DNA from: Gallionella sp.
GTDB lineage: Bacteria > Pseudomonadota > Gammaproteobacteria > Burkholderiales > Gallionellaceae
Length of the DNA: 64,000 nucleotides
Assembly: GCA_028714075.1 (NCBI GenBank)
Contig: JAQTMZ010000002.1
Coordinates: forward strand, 248,001 to 312,000
Direction of reading: 5' to 3'
Every line of letters starts with the position of its first letter. Within the stretch, counting starts at the first letter, position 1. Positions 7,651-15,548 of this stretch are shown piece by piece. Made by a program: the position numbers and the translations under genes. The notes below the pieces were generated by a model. The model was given only the letters and a program-made list of their open reading frames with translations. It searched no databases and had not been told where the DNA came from.

Positions 7651-8688
7651 ATGGATAAAGAAATTAAAGGTCGCGCTAAAGGAGGAATTGCTCGAAAGGA
7701 GAGCCTGACCCCAGAGAGGCGTAAAGAAATTTCAGCACAAGCTACTGCTGCAAAAAAACAATTGGCAATGCTTCCTAAAGCAACACATGGATCATCAGAT
7801 CATCCTTTGACCATTGGGGCGGTAGAAATACCATGTTACGTACTTGACGATGGCACTCGCGTATTATCTCAGCGAGGACTTCAAACAGGCATCGGCATGT
7901 CAATCAGTGGAGGGTCAAAAGTCGGTGAGCAGCGGCTGGTAAGTTTCTTTGCCTCTTTGCTGGAAAAGTCTAGAGAAAACATTGAGTTGTCTGCGCGCAT
8001 CGAAGTTGTTATTGAGAGGCTTCTTAACCCTATTCTTTTTCGCCAGCCAATAGCTGGAACTGCATTCGGATATGAGGCGACCATATTGGCAGATGTGTGC
8101 GATGTAATCCTTGCATCTCGTCAAAACGGGTATCTGCAAAAACAACAATTACACATTGCTCAACAATGCGAGATTCTTGTCAGAGGCTTTGCCCGCGTTG
8201 GTATCATTGCTCTAATTGATGAAGCTACTGGCTATCAGAAGGATCGAGCAAAGGACGATCTAGCGCAGATTCTTGCTGCATTTGTAGCAAAAGAACTGCA
8301 ACCATATTTAAAGACGTTTCCTGCCGATTATTATGAGCAACTATTTAGGCTTTATGAGTTGCCGTATCCCCCGATTGGCAATAAATCTTGGAGGCCAGGA
8401 TTCTTCGGGCATATAACTAATGAGGTTGTTTATTCGAGACTCGCGCCAGATTTATTGCCAGAACTAAAGAAAGCAGCATCTAAAGCTGAGAGAAAAACAA
8501 AATTACATCGTTGGCTTACGCAAGATATTGGGCATCCAAAATTGAAGGAGCATTTATCCTCCATCGTATCTATCTTGAAATTATCTAGGACACCTAAAGA
8601 TTTTATTCAGAATGTGAATATTGTGCATCCGAGATATGGCGATACAAAACAAATGGATTTTGATTCAAAAGAGGGGCAACAACCTTAA
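7651..8688 (+). CDS. P63C domain-containing protein
   Basis: A 345-residue protein; the ATG at 7651 is set by AAAAAAGGAG immediately upstream. The lysine-rich N-terminus (GRAKGGIARKESLTPERRKEI) is followed by the region CYVLDDGTRVLSQRGLQ and a C-terminal segment (FPADYYEQLFRLYELPY) typical of P63C-domain proteins. These have no established function and are commonly found in accessory or phage-like DNA. The coding sequence is clearly more AT-rich than the flanking core genes, which supports acquisition. Cytoplasmic by appearance. Confidence 0.75.
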   Translation: MDKEIKGRAKGGIARKESLTPERRKEISAQATAAKKQLAMLPKATHGSSDHPLTIGAVEIPCYVLDDGTRVLSQRGLQTGIGMSISGGSKVGEQRLVSFFASLLEKSRENIELSARIEVVIERLLNPILFRQPIAGTAFGYEATILADVCDVILASRQNGYLQKQQLHIAQQCEILVRGFARVGIIALIDEATGYQKDRAKDDLAQILAAFVAKELQPYLKTFPADYYEQLFRLYELPYPPIGNKSWRPGFFGHITNEVVYSRLAPDLLPELKKAASKAERKTKLHRWLTQDIGHPKLKEHLSSIVSILKLSRTPKDFIQNVNIVHPRYGDTKQMDFDSKEGQQP

Positions 8689-8704
8689 TCTTTTTTCGCC
8701 CATC

Positions 8705-8732
8705 GAGATTGCGCAGCCTTCTTCGCAATCTC
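8705..8732. terminator. 9-bp inverted repeat after the P63C gene
   Basis: GAGATTGCG (8705-8713) and CGCAATCTC (8724-8732) with a 10-base loop lie 17 bp past the P63C stop. There is no T-tract on the plus side; a T-run lies just upstream at 8691-8696, so a minus-strand terminator is also possible. It overlaps the 5' edge of the phosphoesterase remnant. Confidence 0.4.
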
Positions 8733-9063
8733 TGAATCTATCGAACTGCACGAACAGGCTTTGGTATGGTTAACAGCAAAGCTAGATGAACCTTTTTACG
8801 GCAAAACGGTTGTAGTGACACACCACCTACCGAGCAAGCTATCAGTGGCGGAACGGTTCAAAGATAGTTCTCTATCCGCTTGCTTTGCATCGGAGCTTGA
8901 CTTTTTGTTTGGGAAAATGAATTTGTGGGTGCACGGCCACACGCACGACAATTTCGACTACGAGGCAAATGGCGCCCGCGTTATCTGCAATCCGCATGGG
9001 TATGTGACGTACAGCTGCCAAGAAAACTTTGATTTCAAACCCGGATTGGTGATCGAAATATGA
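8719..9063 (+). pseudogene. Metallophosphoesterase, C-terminal remnant
   Basis: About 115 codons are readable with family features: TVVVTHHLPS (metal-binding histidine pair), GHTHDNFDY (the C-terminal metal-binding GHTH) and VICNPHGYV. The N-terminal half, with the first Asp-x-His and the catalytic Asn-His-Glu, is absent: similarity starts only about 30 bp after the P63C stop. The frame continues upstream without a credible start. It is best read as a truncated calcineurin-like phosphoesterase. Confidence 0.65.
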
Positions 9064-9172
9064 GCAGGGTGGCGAAGGGACGGATTTTTGCGGCGACGTT
9101 AACCTAATCTGAACTGATCCGCGTCTTGTTCGCACGTTGGCAAGGTTTTGCTACCCAAATGGGGCGTTCGGC

Positions 9173-9281
9173 AAAATTATGCTTCCGGGACGACATGACT
9201 GAAATCCCAGAGACGCTGTAAAAGCCCATTTGGAGGCAAAATTATGATTCCAGAGGCGGTAATGTTATGGTTCGCGGGACA
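9173..9281 (+). repeat. Three degenerate direct repeats, candidate transposon-end sites
   Basis: Related sites occur at 9173 (AAAATTATGCTTCCGGGACG), 9238 (AAAATTATGATTCCAGAGGC) and 9261 (AATGTTATGGTTCGCGGGAC). The TTATG cores are 65 and 23 bp apart, close to three turns of a 22-bp phase and one turn. Read on the minus strand the outermost site starts TGTCCCGCG. This resembles the multiple transposase-binding sites at ends of Tn7/Tn5053-type elements. Sequence 9064-9329 otherwise shows no gene. Confidence 0.5.
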
Positions 9282-9329
9282 CTCTGAGCTGCAGAAGTCA
9301 CAACTACTGGTAATCGGCCTTTTTTATCC

Positions 9330-11012
9330 ATGCCTCCCATCCCCATCCCATGGCTAACCCCTGATCACCGCTCTTGGCGAATAGACTGGTTTGGAGATAT
9401 ATCCTTTCCCGGCGGCACCAATCGTCGCAGCCAGCCATGTGTGCGTGTTGCAATCTCACCGGCTCTTTGCGATCCAACTGAGCATGGTATTCTGCTATCA
9501 GCCACGTCAACTGACATCCACAGGCAACAACAAAGATGGCTCCCTGTCGGCATGCTCCCTTATGTTCAAATAGGCGATATATGGCAGAACAAAAGATACG
9601 CCCTTACTCCGGAATATCAGCAAGAGACTTTTCAGGATGTTGACATAACGAGAGGAACCGCTAACTTTATCAAGGCTGGGCTGCCGATCAATGACGAATT
9701 TATACTTCCGCTGGATCAGCACCCTTGGCATCGCCAGCACACTCAGAGTTACTGCATCAGTGTAAAGCTTGCAGATGGGAAACGGATCATCATTCCTTGC
9801 ATGGAGATGATTCGCTTTTACTTCGGATCGTCATCAGGCCTGCTTCATAGATTATTTACCTCTCAGGTGGCGTTTGACCATTTGTGGAAATCCAAACACC
9901 ACAATCCTCGCTCTGGGCTGCTTCATTTGAAACTGGCTGACGGAATCTCAGGTGCATCAGCATCGGATATTGGTCGTATTGCGCTCGATCACGAAGCGCT
10001 GCATGCGGCGAGCATGCTTTTCAGCACATGCCAGCTTGCATTACTCAATTCTCAGCCTGTCTATCCGTACACAGGATTCCCATTCACCGGCAAAACCACC
10101 CTGGTAGCTTCCGGAAAATGGCTGTCTCGTGGATGGGCTAACAATTCAACCTTTGTTGTATACCGCCTGCAAACCTGTTCACACCCATTCCCATTTAAGT
10201 CGCTGGACTATGAGGTCACGGATATCAAAAAAGTCCGGTCAAGAAAAAACAAACCCGCTGATCAGACTCAAGCAGATGAAGAGCAAAAAGCAACCGGAAA
10301 AAGTACGCACGGCGGCAATCAAACGCTTTCTGATGACGATCCCGGAAAATCAAGATCCAGCCAGGAACACAGAGTAAAAAGGAAATCCTGTTTCCCTGAC
10401 CTAGATTTGAAGCCAATATGGAGAGTGCGTTACGACACGGTCGATGCGCCATCCACTTTGCTCAAATTCACGCCTGGAGATGAAGAGGTTAGTGTTGGGG
10501 AAAGTCACGGCAACAGCAAAGTTCGAGCCGTCGACATTGTTTGCCAGGTAAACACAAGCCTGTCAGCACATGTCGGCAAGCTTCCACAATTTGTACGCGA
10601 TGGAATTAAGGCGGCCTCCGATAACGCGAAGCTATTGGCTCATAATGCTGGGGTAGAGTTGATTACCCTGCCGGGATACTCGCATCCTGTGTTTTCACTT
10701 CCATATCTGATTGATGAAAACGGTGAGATCGACCCGGTTTCATTTTGTTTGGATGGCTATGGGGATAACAGGTCGCGCAGAGGATGCTTCGTTGAAATTA
10801 AGGAGGGCGGAATACCACGCTGCCGAGTATTTATTGTCGAGTGTGAGGATGTTGCGGGCGAAGCAAGGGTGATCGATGTAGATGAATTCGATCTGAGGAT
10901 GGCGATGGAAAGGCTAATTGATAGGAGGGAGAATCAGACCAACGGGTGCTGTGGCGATGAGGTGAGAGTAAGTGTCCATCCTTCGCTAGATACGTCGCCC
11001 ACTAAATCCTGA
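9330..11012 (+). CDS. TnsE-like transposon target-selection protein (tentative)
   Basis: A 560-residue protein close in length to Tn7 TnsE (about 540). An N-terminal WRIDWFGD (16-23) matches the early W-R-I block of TnsE, and RIIIPCMEMIRFYFGSS (152-168) matches its 'HIP-LEL-R' block. There is a charged low-complexity linker (about 300-355, KKVRSRKNKPADQTQADEE). The C-terminal segment has RRGCFVEIKEGG and VFIVECED, resembling the TnsE C-terminal DNA-binding domain. In Tn7, TnsE directs transposition to replicating lagging-strand DNA and plasmids. The match is from motif memory, not an alignment. No tnsA, tnsB or tnsC is in the window. There is no clear ribosome-binding site at 9330, so the N-terminus may be clipped by the repeat array junction. 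Confidence 0.5.
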   Translation: MPPIPIPWLTPDHRSWRIDWFGDISFPGGTNRRSQPCVRVAISPALCDPTEHGILLSATSTDIHRQQQRWLPVGMLPYVQIGDIWQNKRYALTPEYQQETFQDVDITRGTANFIKAGLPINDEFILPLDQHPWHRQHTQSYCISVKLADGKRIIIPCMEMIRFYFGSSSGLLHRLFTSQVAFDHLWKSKHHNPRSGLLHLKLADGISGASASDIGRIALDHEALHAASMLFSTCQLALLNSQPVYPYTGFPFTGKTTLVASGKWLSRGWANNSTFVVYRLQTCSHPFPFKSLDYEVTDIKKVRSRKNKPADQTQADEEQKATGKSTHGGNQTLSDDDPGKSRSSQEHRVKRKSCFPDLDLKPIWRVRYDTVDAPSTLLKFTPGDEEVSVGESHGNSKVRAVDIVCQVNTSLSAHVGKLPQFVRDGIKAASDNAKLLAHNAGVELITLPGYSHPVFSLPYLIDENGEIDPVSFCLDGYGDNRSRRGCFVEIKEGGIPRCRVFIVECEDVAGEARVIDVDEFDLRMAMERLIDRRENQTNGCCGDEVRVSVHPSLDTSPTKS

Positions 11013-11095
11013 TGGGATAAAGTCATAGGTAAATCACCATCTGGTAAAATCAATCTGAAGAGCTGATTAATCTATGGCAACCTTGCTTATATTAT

Positions 11096-11120
11096 GGGTT
11101 AAACCCTATCTTATAGGTTT
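11096..11120. promoter_or_regulatory. Overlapping dyads upstream of the caspase gene
   Basis: GGGTTAAACCC (11096-11106) is a palindrome around one base. It overlaps an imperfect dyad from AAACCCTAT to ATAGGTTT (11101-11120). The pair sits 40-65 bp before the caspase-fold gene start and may be an operator or promoter element; no sigma-70 hexamers were assigned with confidence. Confidence 0.35.
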
Positions 11121-11160
11121 GTTATAAGCTCGGCTTGGTCATATGTTAAAGGATCAGATG

Positions 11161-12678
11161 ATGTCCAGCATGCATGTGTTTGCCGTTGCCGTCGAAAAAT
11201 ACCAGGATAATAAAATCCCTGATGTTATCTTTGCGGAAAATGATGCCACGGCATTTGTCAGCGCATGGAACAGTTTAGGCGTCGATCATGGAAATTGTAC
11301 TATCCTCTTGAGCCAAAAGGCGACGCTGACCACTATCAGATCGAATCTCAAGCGGTTTCTGAAAAATCTCATGAAGGACGAAACAGCCATAATTTTTTAT
11401 GCTGGACATGGTTTGTCCGTCAATGGCGAAAGCTATATTACAGCTCATGACTCCCAGCCCGAAGATTATCCTTCCACAAGCCTACCGCTGAATGAACTGT
11501 TCCAGCTGGTGAAAAAATCGCAAAGCAAGCGCGTTATGATTTTCCTCGATTCCTGCCATAGCGGGCTACCTATTACTTCTGACATGCGGTCCATAACAAG
11601 CCACATGACCGACGCGGAAATTGAGTATTTTTGTCATGACTCGGAATTTCATGTTGGCTTTGCCTCCTGCAAGGATGATGAAGTTTCCTGGCCCAGCACC
11701 CACCATAAACATGGTATCTGGACATATTGCTTGTTGCAGGCGCTAACCGGAAAAGCAAAAGATGCATTTCATGATAAGCATCTGATAACCAGTGAATCGC
11801 TGCAAAACTATTTGATCGATGAAATTCCCCGCACGCTAAGACAAGTGCGTTTCAATAAAGAAGTCCAGACACCCTGCATGTTTGGCAATTCCACCAAGAC
11901 GTTCGTCGTTGCGAGTCTGGTTGACCTTCTGGCTAAAGAGGCCGCCAAGTCATCAGACATGGGGCCCATATTTAAAGATGGCTTTTTCAGGGGTGAAGAG
12001 ATTGCCTCTATTGCGACATTAAGTGGGTTCAATAAGCGGATTCACCGACTTCCTGATGCAGTTACTAATGCAACCGAAGCATTTGTTCAGAGTGTTGGGG
12101 TTGTTGAAGTTGACACGCGAGGAACCAGTTTATGGGATGAATTGAAAGGCGCGTTTAACCTGAAGCAAAAAGACATTCAATATTCCTCAAGTGATAGTGA
12201 TGTATCCATAACCACACCTGACTTTACAGTCGAAATTTCCTTGACGCAGCACCCCACCCAGATTACCCAATATCGTTTAAGAACGGAGGTCAAGGATATC
12301 CGGCATCCTGAAATTGTTACACAGGAAAATTTCCAGGAAGTTTTTTCTTCATATTGCAATTCGGTAATAGTTGAGTTTAAAAATAATAATTTCCCGGTTG
12401 AAGACATGATCAACCAGATCGAAGATATTCCTGAGCTTAGTCCTTTTTTAAAAAGTAATCCCACGGCCAGTAGCCTGACCCTGAATCTTACATCGCCAGC
12501 ACCGGAACTCAAGATTCTCATCTCTAAACGGTCAATGAAGTTTTCTCTCCCCCGCAGCACAGGAGGTAATCTCGGATTGCTACTTGGCAACTTGAAACAG
12601 GCGGTAACATTTCTGTCTGGGGCCGGAGTAACACTTCTGCCTGATAAGAGTATAGGCCGCAGGCTTGATTCACGCTGA
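11161..12678 (+). CDS. Caspase-fold (peptidase C14) protein
   Basis: A 505-residue protein. The ATG at 11161 is chosen because AAAGGA lies seven bases upstream; 11143 and 11158 are alternatives. Residues 1-215 form a caspase-like p20/p10 domain with the catalytic His in IIFYAGHG (about residue 83) and the catalytic Cys in FLDSCHSG (about residue 132). Both are intact, as is a later SWPSTHHKHGIWTYCLLQAL that resembles the substrate pocket region. The C-terminal 290 residues match nothing I recognise and may be a sensor or substrate module. It is the last gene before the element end in comM, so it is likely cargo. Bacterial caspase-fold proteins are often antiviral effectors; that role is inferred. 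Confidence 0.75.
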   Translation: MSSMHVFAVAVEKYQDNKIPDVIFAENDATAFVSAWNSLGVDHGNCTILLSQKATLTTIRSNLKRFLKNLMKDETAIIFYAGHGLSVNGESYITAHDSQPEDYPSTSLPLNELFQLVKKSQSKRVMIFLDSCHSGLPITSDMRSITSHMTDAEIEYFCHDSEFHVGFASCKDDEVSWPSTHHKHGIWTYCLLQALTGKAKDAFHDKHLITSESLQNYLIDEIPRTLRQVRFNKEVQTPCMFGNSTKTFVVASLVDLLAKEAAKSSDMGPIFKDGFFRGEEIASIATLSGFNKRIHRLPDAVTNATEAFVQSVGVVEVDTRGTSLWDELKGAFNLKQKDIQYSSSDSDVSITTPDFTVEISLTQHPTQITQYRLRTEVKDIRHPEIVTQENFQEVFSSYCNSVIVEFKNNNFPVEDMINQIEDIPELSPFLKSNPTASSLTLNLTSPAPELKILISKRSMKFSLPRSTGGNLGLLLGNLKQAVTFLSGAGVTLLPDKSIGRRLDSR

Positions 12679-12763
12679 ATATGGTTTTCTAGTCTTTGGC
12701 GAGGCACTACAAATTATCAATACCAACTAATATATTCAAGAGATATTGCATGGATTGCCACCT

Positions 12764-12832
12764 GTAGTCGCAAATATCGACCACTCAGTCGCATTTATAG
12801 TTCTCCAGTCGCAAATAGCGCTAACTTTTACA
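12764..12832 (-). mobile_element. Terminus of a Tn7-like element inserted in comM
   Basis: On the minus strand the element starts TGTAAAAGTTAGCG at about 12832. Three direct repeats of TATTTGCGACT type then occur at 12807-12818, 12787-12798 and 12766-12777. Their GCGACT cores are spaced 20 and 21 bp. A TGT terminus with closely phased repeats is the layout of TnsB-bound ends. The comM reading frame is native up to this point and foreign after it. The bases at the junction (12832-12836) read ACCGC. The partner end and a matching target duplication are not in the window. Confidence 0.6.
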
Positions 12833-13674
12833 CCGCCGCCGACCAGCGCCACGCCGGATGCGGTGTGGTGCGGCGAGCGGTAGGGCCGCGTCTTCCATTT
12901 TGCTACATCGAAGTGGCCATCCAGCGATTGCAGTGCTGCGCTCTGCAACGCTTCGGTTTCGGTCATCTGCGGCAGGATGCCGGGGAAGCGCGCCGCCAGC
13001 ATCGACTTGCCGGTGCCCGGTGGGCCGACCATCAGCACGCTGTGTCCGCCTGCGGCGGCGATTTCCAGTGCGCGCTTGACCTGCGCCTGCCCTTTCACTT
13101 CGCGCATGTCCGGGTAGTGCGGCGCGATCCTGTGCGGCTGGCTGATATACGGCGCGAGTGCTTCGCGTCCGGCGAGATGCGCGGCGACTTGCAGCAGCGA
13201 TTGCGCCGGGTACACGGTCGCCTCTTCCACCAGCGCGGCTTCGGCGGCATTCGCCTGCGGCAGGATGAAGGCGCGCCCGCTGCTGGCGGCGCGGTAGGTC
13301 ATCGCCAGCGCGCCGCGTATCGGGCGCAGCTCGCCGGTCAGCGCGAGCTCCCCGGCAAATTCATAATCGTTCAGGCGCTCGGAGGGAATCTGTCCGGTCG
13401 CGGCGAGGATGCCCAGCGCGATCGGCAGGTCGAAACGCCCGCTTTCCTTGGGCAGATCGGCGGGGGCGAGGTTGACGGTGATGCGGCGCGCCGGAAAATC
13501 GAACTGGCAATTCTGCAGCGCGGCGCGCACGCGATCCTTGCTCTCCTTGACCTCGGTTTCCGGCAAACCGACGATGGTGAAATTCGGCAGGCCGTTGGCG
13601 AGATGCACTTCGACGGTGACCAGCGCCGCCTCCATGCCGGAGAGGGCGCGGCTGTACAGCACTGCGAGGCTCAC
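12832..13674 (-). pseudogene. comM: comM (YifB family AAA+ helicase), interrupted 5' part
   Basis: It starts at GTG 13674 with AGGAGG before it. It has the chelatase-I N-terminal domain (SLAVLYSRALSGMEA, HLANGLPNFTIVGLP) and Walker A GPPGTGKS, then breaks after ALVGGG at codon 281 of a family that is usually about 500 residues. The Walker B region (LFLDELPEF in the family) and all that follows are missing; a further 32 foreign codons run to a stop at 12736. ComM promotes branch migration in natural transformation, so this allele should be non-functional. The 3' half is not elsewhere in the window. Confidence 0.85.
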
Positions 13675-13759
13675 CGGCCTCCTCTGGAAAAATAGCGTCG
13701 CGTTATTCCTGCGCAGACCGGAATAGCGGAAGTCCAGGCATCCGCAAGTTTGAACAAAA

Positions 13760-13996
13760 TTATTTGCGCTGCGCTTCCAGTGCGGCAACCCGTGCTTCAA
13801 GCGCGGTCAGATGTTCGCGTGTGCGCGCCAACACTTGTGCCTGTATGTCGAACTCTTCGCGGGTTATCAAATCGAGTTTGGCGAAGCCTTGCATGAGCAG
13901 GGCGCGGACATTTTTTTCGATGTCCTTGGCCGGGCCGCTTTTCATCACATCGCTTAATTTGGCGGATAAGTCGTCGAAAAATTTTGCGTTGAGCAT
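13760..13996 (-). CDS. ubiK: UbiK (YqiC) ubiquinone biosynthesis accessory factor
   Basis: A 78-residue protein. The ATG at 13996 follows GGAGG, and upstream in-frame codons are not family-like. The body is a helical BMFP-type domain (FDDLSAKLSDVMKSGPAKDIEKN) ending in a coiled coil (residues 55-75, TREHLTALEARVAALEAQ). UbiK supports assembly of the soluble Ubi hydroxylase complex with UbiJ. It is followed by comM, 85 bp downstream on the same strand, an order common in betaproteobacteria, and diverges from the nitrogen operon. Confidence 0.88.
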   Translation of the reverse strand: MLNAKFFDDLSAKLSDVMKSGPAKDIEKNVRALLMQGFAKLDLITREEFDIQAQVLARTREHLTALEARVAALEAQRK

Positions 13997-14055
13997 AGCG
14001 TTAAACCTCCTGTGGTTAACCAGTTTTGGAGTGTAGCAATTTACGCGCTTGTTTG

Positions 14056-14074
14056 TCGCACCTAATGGGTGCGA
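14056..14074. promoter_or_regulatory. NtrC-type enhancer site 1
   Basis: A 19-bp perfect palindrome, TCGCACC-TAATG-GGTGCGA, containing the NtrC core GCAC-N7-GTGC. Its centre lies about 129 bp upstream of the transcription start predicted from the sigma-54 promoter at 14168. Confidence 0.65.
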
Positions 14075-14086
14075 TGGCAAGCGGGC

Positions 14087-14105
14087 GCGCACCATGGTCA
14101 TGCGC
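14087..14105. promoter_or_regulatory. NtrC-type enhancer site 2
   Basis: GCGCACCATGGTCATGCGC carries GCAC-N7-ATGC, one mismatch from the NtrC core, with 5-bp outer arms. Its centre is 31 bp (three helical turns) from site 1, the arrangement that lets two NtrC dimers cooperate. Confidence 0.5.
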
Positions 14106-14167
14106 CAGGTTGTTTCCGGTATCTTGTTTGCTATTGCAACATATTGTAATCAAATAATAATTCAAAG

Positions 14168-14183
14168 TGGCACGCATCCTGCT
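14168..14183 (+). promoter_or_regulatory. Sigma-54 promoter of the porin-glnK-amtB-nir operon
   Basis: TGGCACGCATCCTGCT matches the -24/-12 consensus (TGGCACG-N4-TTGCT) with one change, and the invariant GG and GC are separated by exactly 10 bases. It lies 54 bp before the porin start. Two NtrC-type sites lie upstream. Confidence 0.75.
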
Positions 14184-14237
14184 AAGTCAATGATGCGGAT
14201 GTTGTTATCCCCACTCAACTTAAGATAAGGGATCGTG

Positions 14238-15134
14238 ATGAAAACGAACAAAGTGAGTTTCTCTAAAACGAAAGAAGTGAGTTTCGCCAAAACCAGCAAG
14301 CCGGGTTTCCGCGCAGCTAAAAGCAAACTGTTGAATTGCTTGCTGTTGGCCGCATTGGCAGCACCCGGCGCAGCGATGGCGGCTGATGTGGAAACTACCG
14401 AGCATAAGGAAGGGATACACGTCATCCCCGCATCCGCGCACTCATTTACCGCAAACGTCGGCCTGGTGAGCAATTATGTGTTCCGCGGCATCACCCAGAC
14501 CAAGGATAGCCCGGCATTGCAGGGCGGCGTGGACTATGCCCACGCGAGCGGGTTTTATGCGGGCCTATGGGGTTCCAACGTCAGCTGGATCATCGGCAGC
14601 GGTGCGACCGGCAATGCGGGGCTGGAACTGGATACCTATGCCGGTTTCAAGAACAGCTTTGCCGGAGACTTCAGCTACGACGTGGGCTTCGTGCGCTATA
14701 ACTACCCCGGCAGCTATACCCCGCCCGCCACCTATGCGAAGGCCGACACCGACGAAATTTACGGCTCGCTCGGCTACAAGTGGCTATCCGCCAAATACTC
14801 CTACGCGCTGGGCCAGTTTCTGACCGTTCCGGGAGCCAGCGGCACCAGCTACCTCGAAGTGAATGCCAGCTACCCGGTGGGCGATAGCGGCGTCACGCTC
14901 GGCGCGCACTTCGGCAGGCAGAATTACCGGGGCACCTTTGCCGACAGCCTTGCCACGGCCGGAAACACCGCCTCTTATTCCGATTACAAGCTGGGTGTCA
15001 CCAAGGACATCAGCGGCTTTGCGCTCGGCCTGGCATACAGCAACACCAACGCGCGCAAAGGCGGTTACTACACTTACAACGCGAAGGACTGGGGGCGCAG
15101 TGCTGTGGTGTTGTCTTTGACGCGTGCGTTTTAA
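14238..15134 (+). CDS. TorF family putative porin
   Basis: A 298-residue outer-membrane protein. Residues 1-27 are a basic leader made of three 8-residue repeats (KTNKVSFS, KTKEVSFA, KTSKPGFR), followed by a conventional signal peptide ending GAAMA-AD near residue 48. The mature part begins with FTANVGLVSNYVFRGITQTKDSPALQGG, written here only as the family hallmark NYVFRG; it has alternating beta-strands and ends in aromatic Phe (SLTRAF), as porins do. It is the first gene of the sigma-54-controlled ammonium/nitrite operon, 47 bp before glnK, so it probably admits nitrogen compounds across the outer membrane. Confidence 0.85.
   Translation: MKTNKVSFSKTKEVSFAKTSKPGFRAAKSKLLNCLLLAALAAPGAAMAADVETTEHKEGIHVIPASAHSFTANVGLVSNYVFRGITQTKDSPALQGGVDYAHASGFYAGLWGSNVSWIIGSGATGNAGLELDTYAGFKNSFAGDFSYDVGFVRYNYPGSYTPPATYAKADTDEIYGSLGYKWLSAKYSYALGQFLTVPGASGTSYLEVNASYPVGDSGVTLGAHFGRQNYRGTFADSLATAGNTASYSDYKLGVTKDISGFALGLAYSNTNARKGGYYTYNAKDWGRSAVVLSLTRAF
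14241..14312 (+). repeat. Three 24-bp tandem repeats within the porin leader
   Basis: Copies at 14241-14264, 14265-14288 and 14289-14312 start AAAACGAACAAAGTGAG, AAAACGAAAGAAGTGAG and AAAACCAGCAAGCCGGG. They encode the extended basic leader of the porin; copies 1 and 2 are closest to each other. Confidence 0.75.
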
Positions 15135-15172
15135 TCAAAACCCGGGCGGGATTTACCCCACCCATAACATAG

Positions 15173-15520
<348 letters not shown>

Positions 15521-15548
15521 ATTGGAAGCGTTACTAAGGAGTCATGTC

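Noticed and set aside
9304..9510. 68-codon minus-strand frame at the start of the TnsE-like gene
   Set aside because: Shadow frame without a ribosome-binding site.
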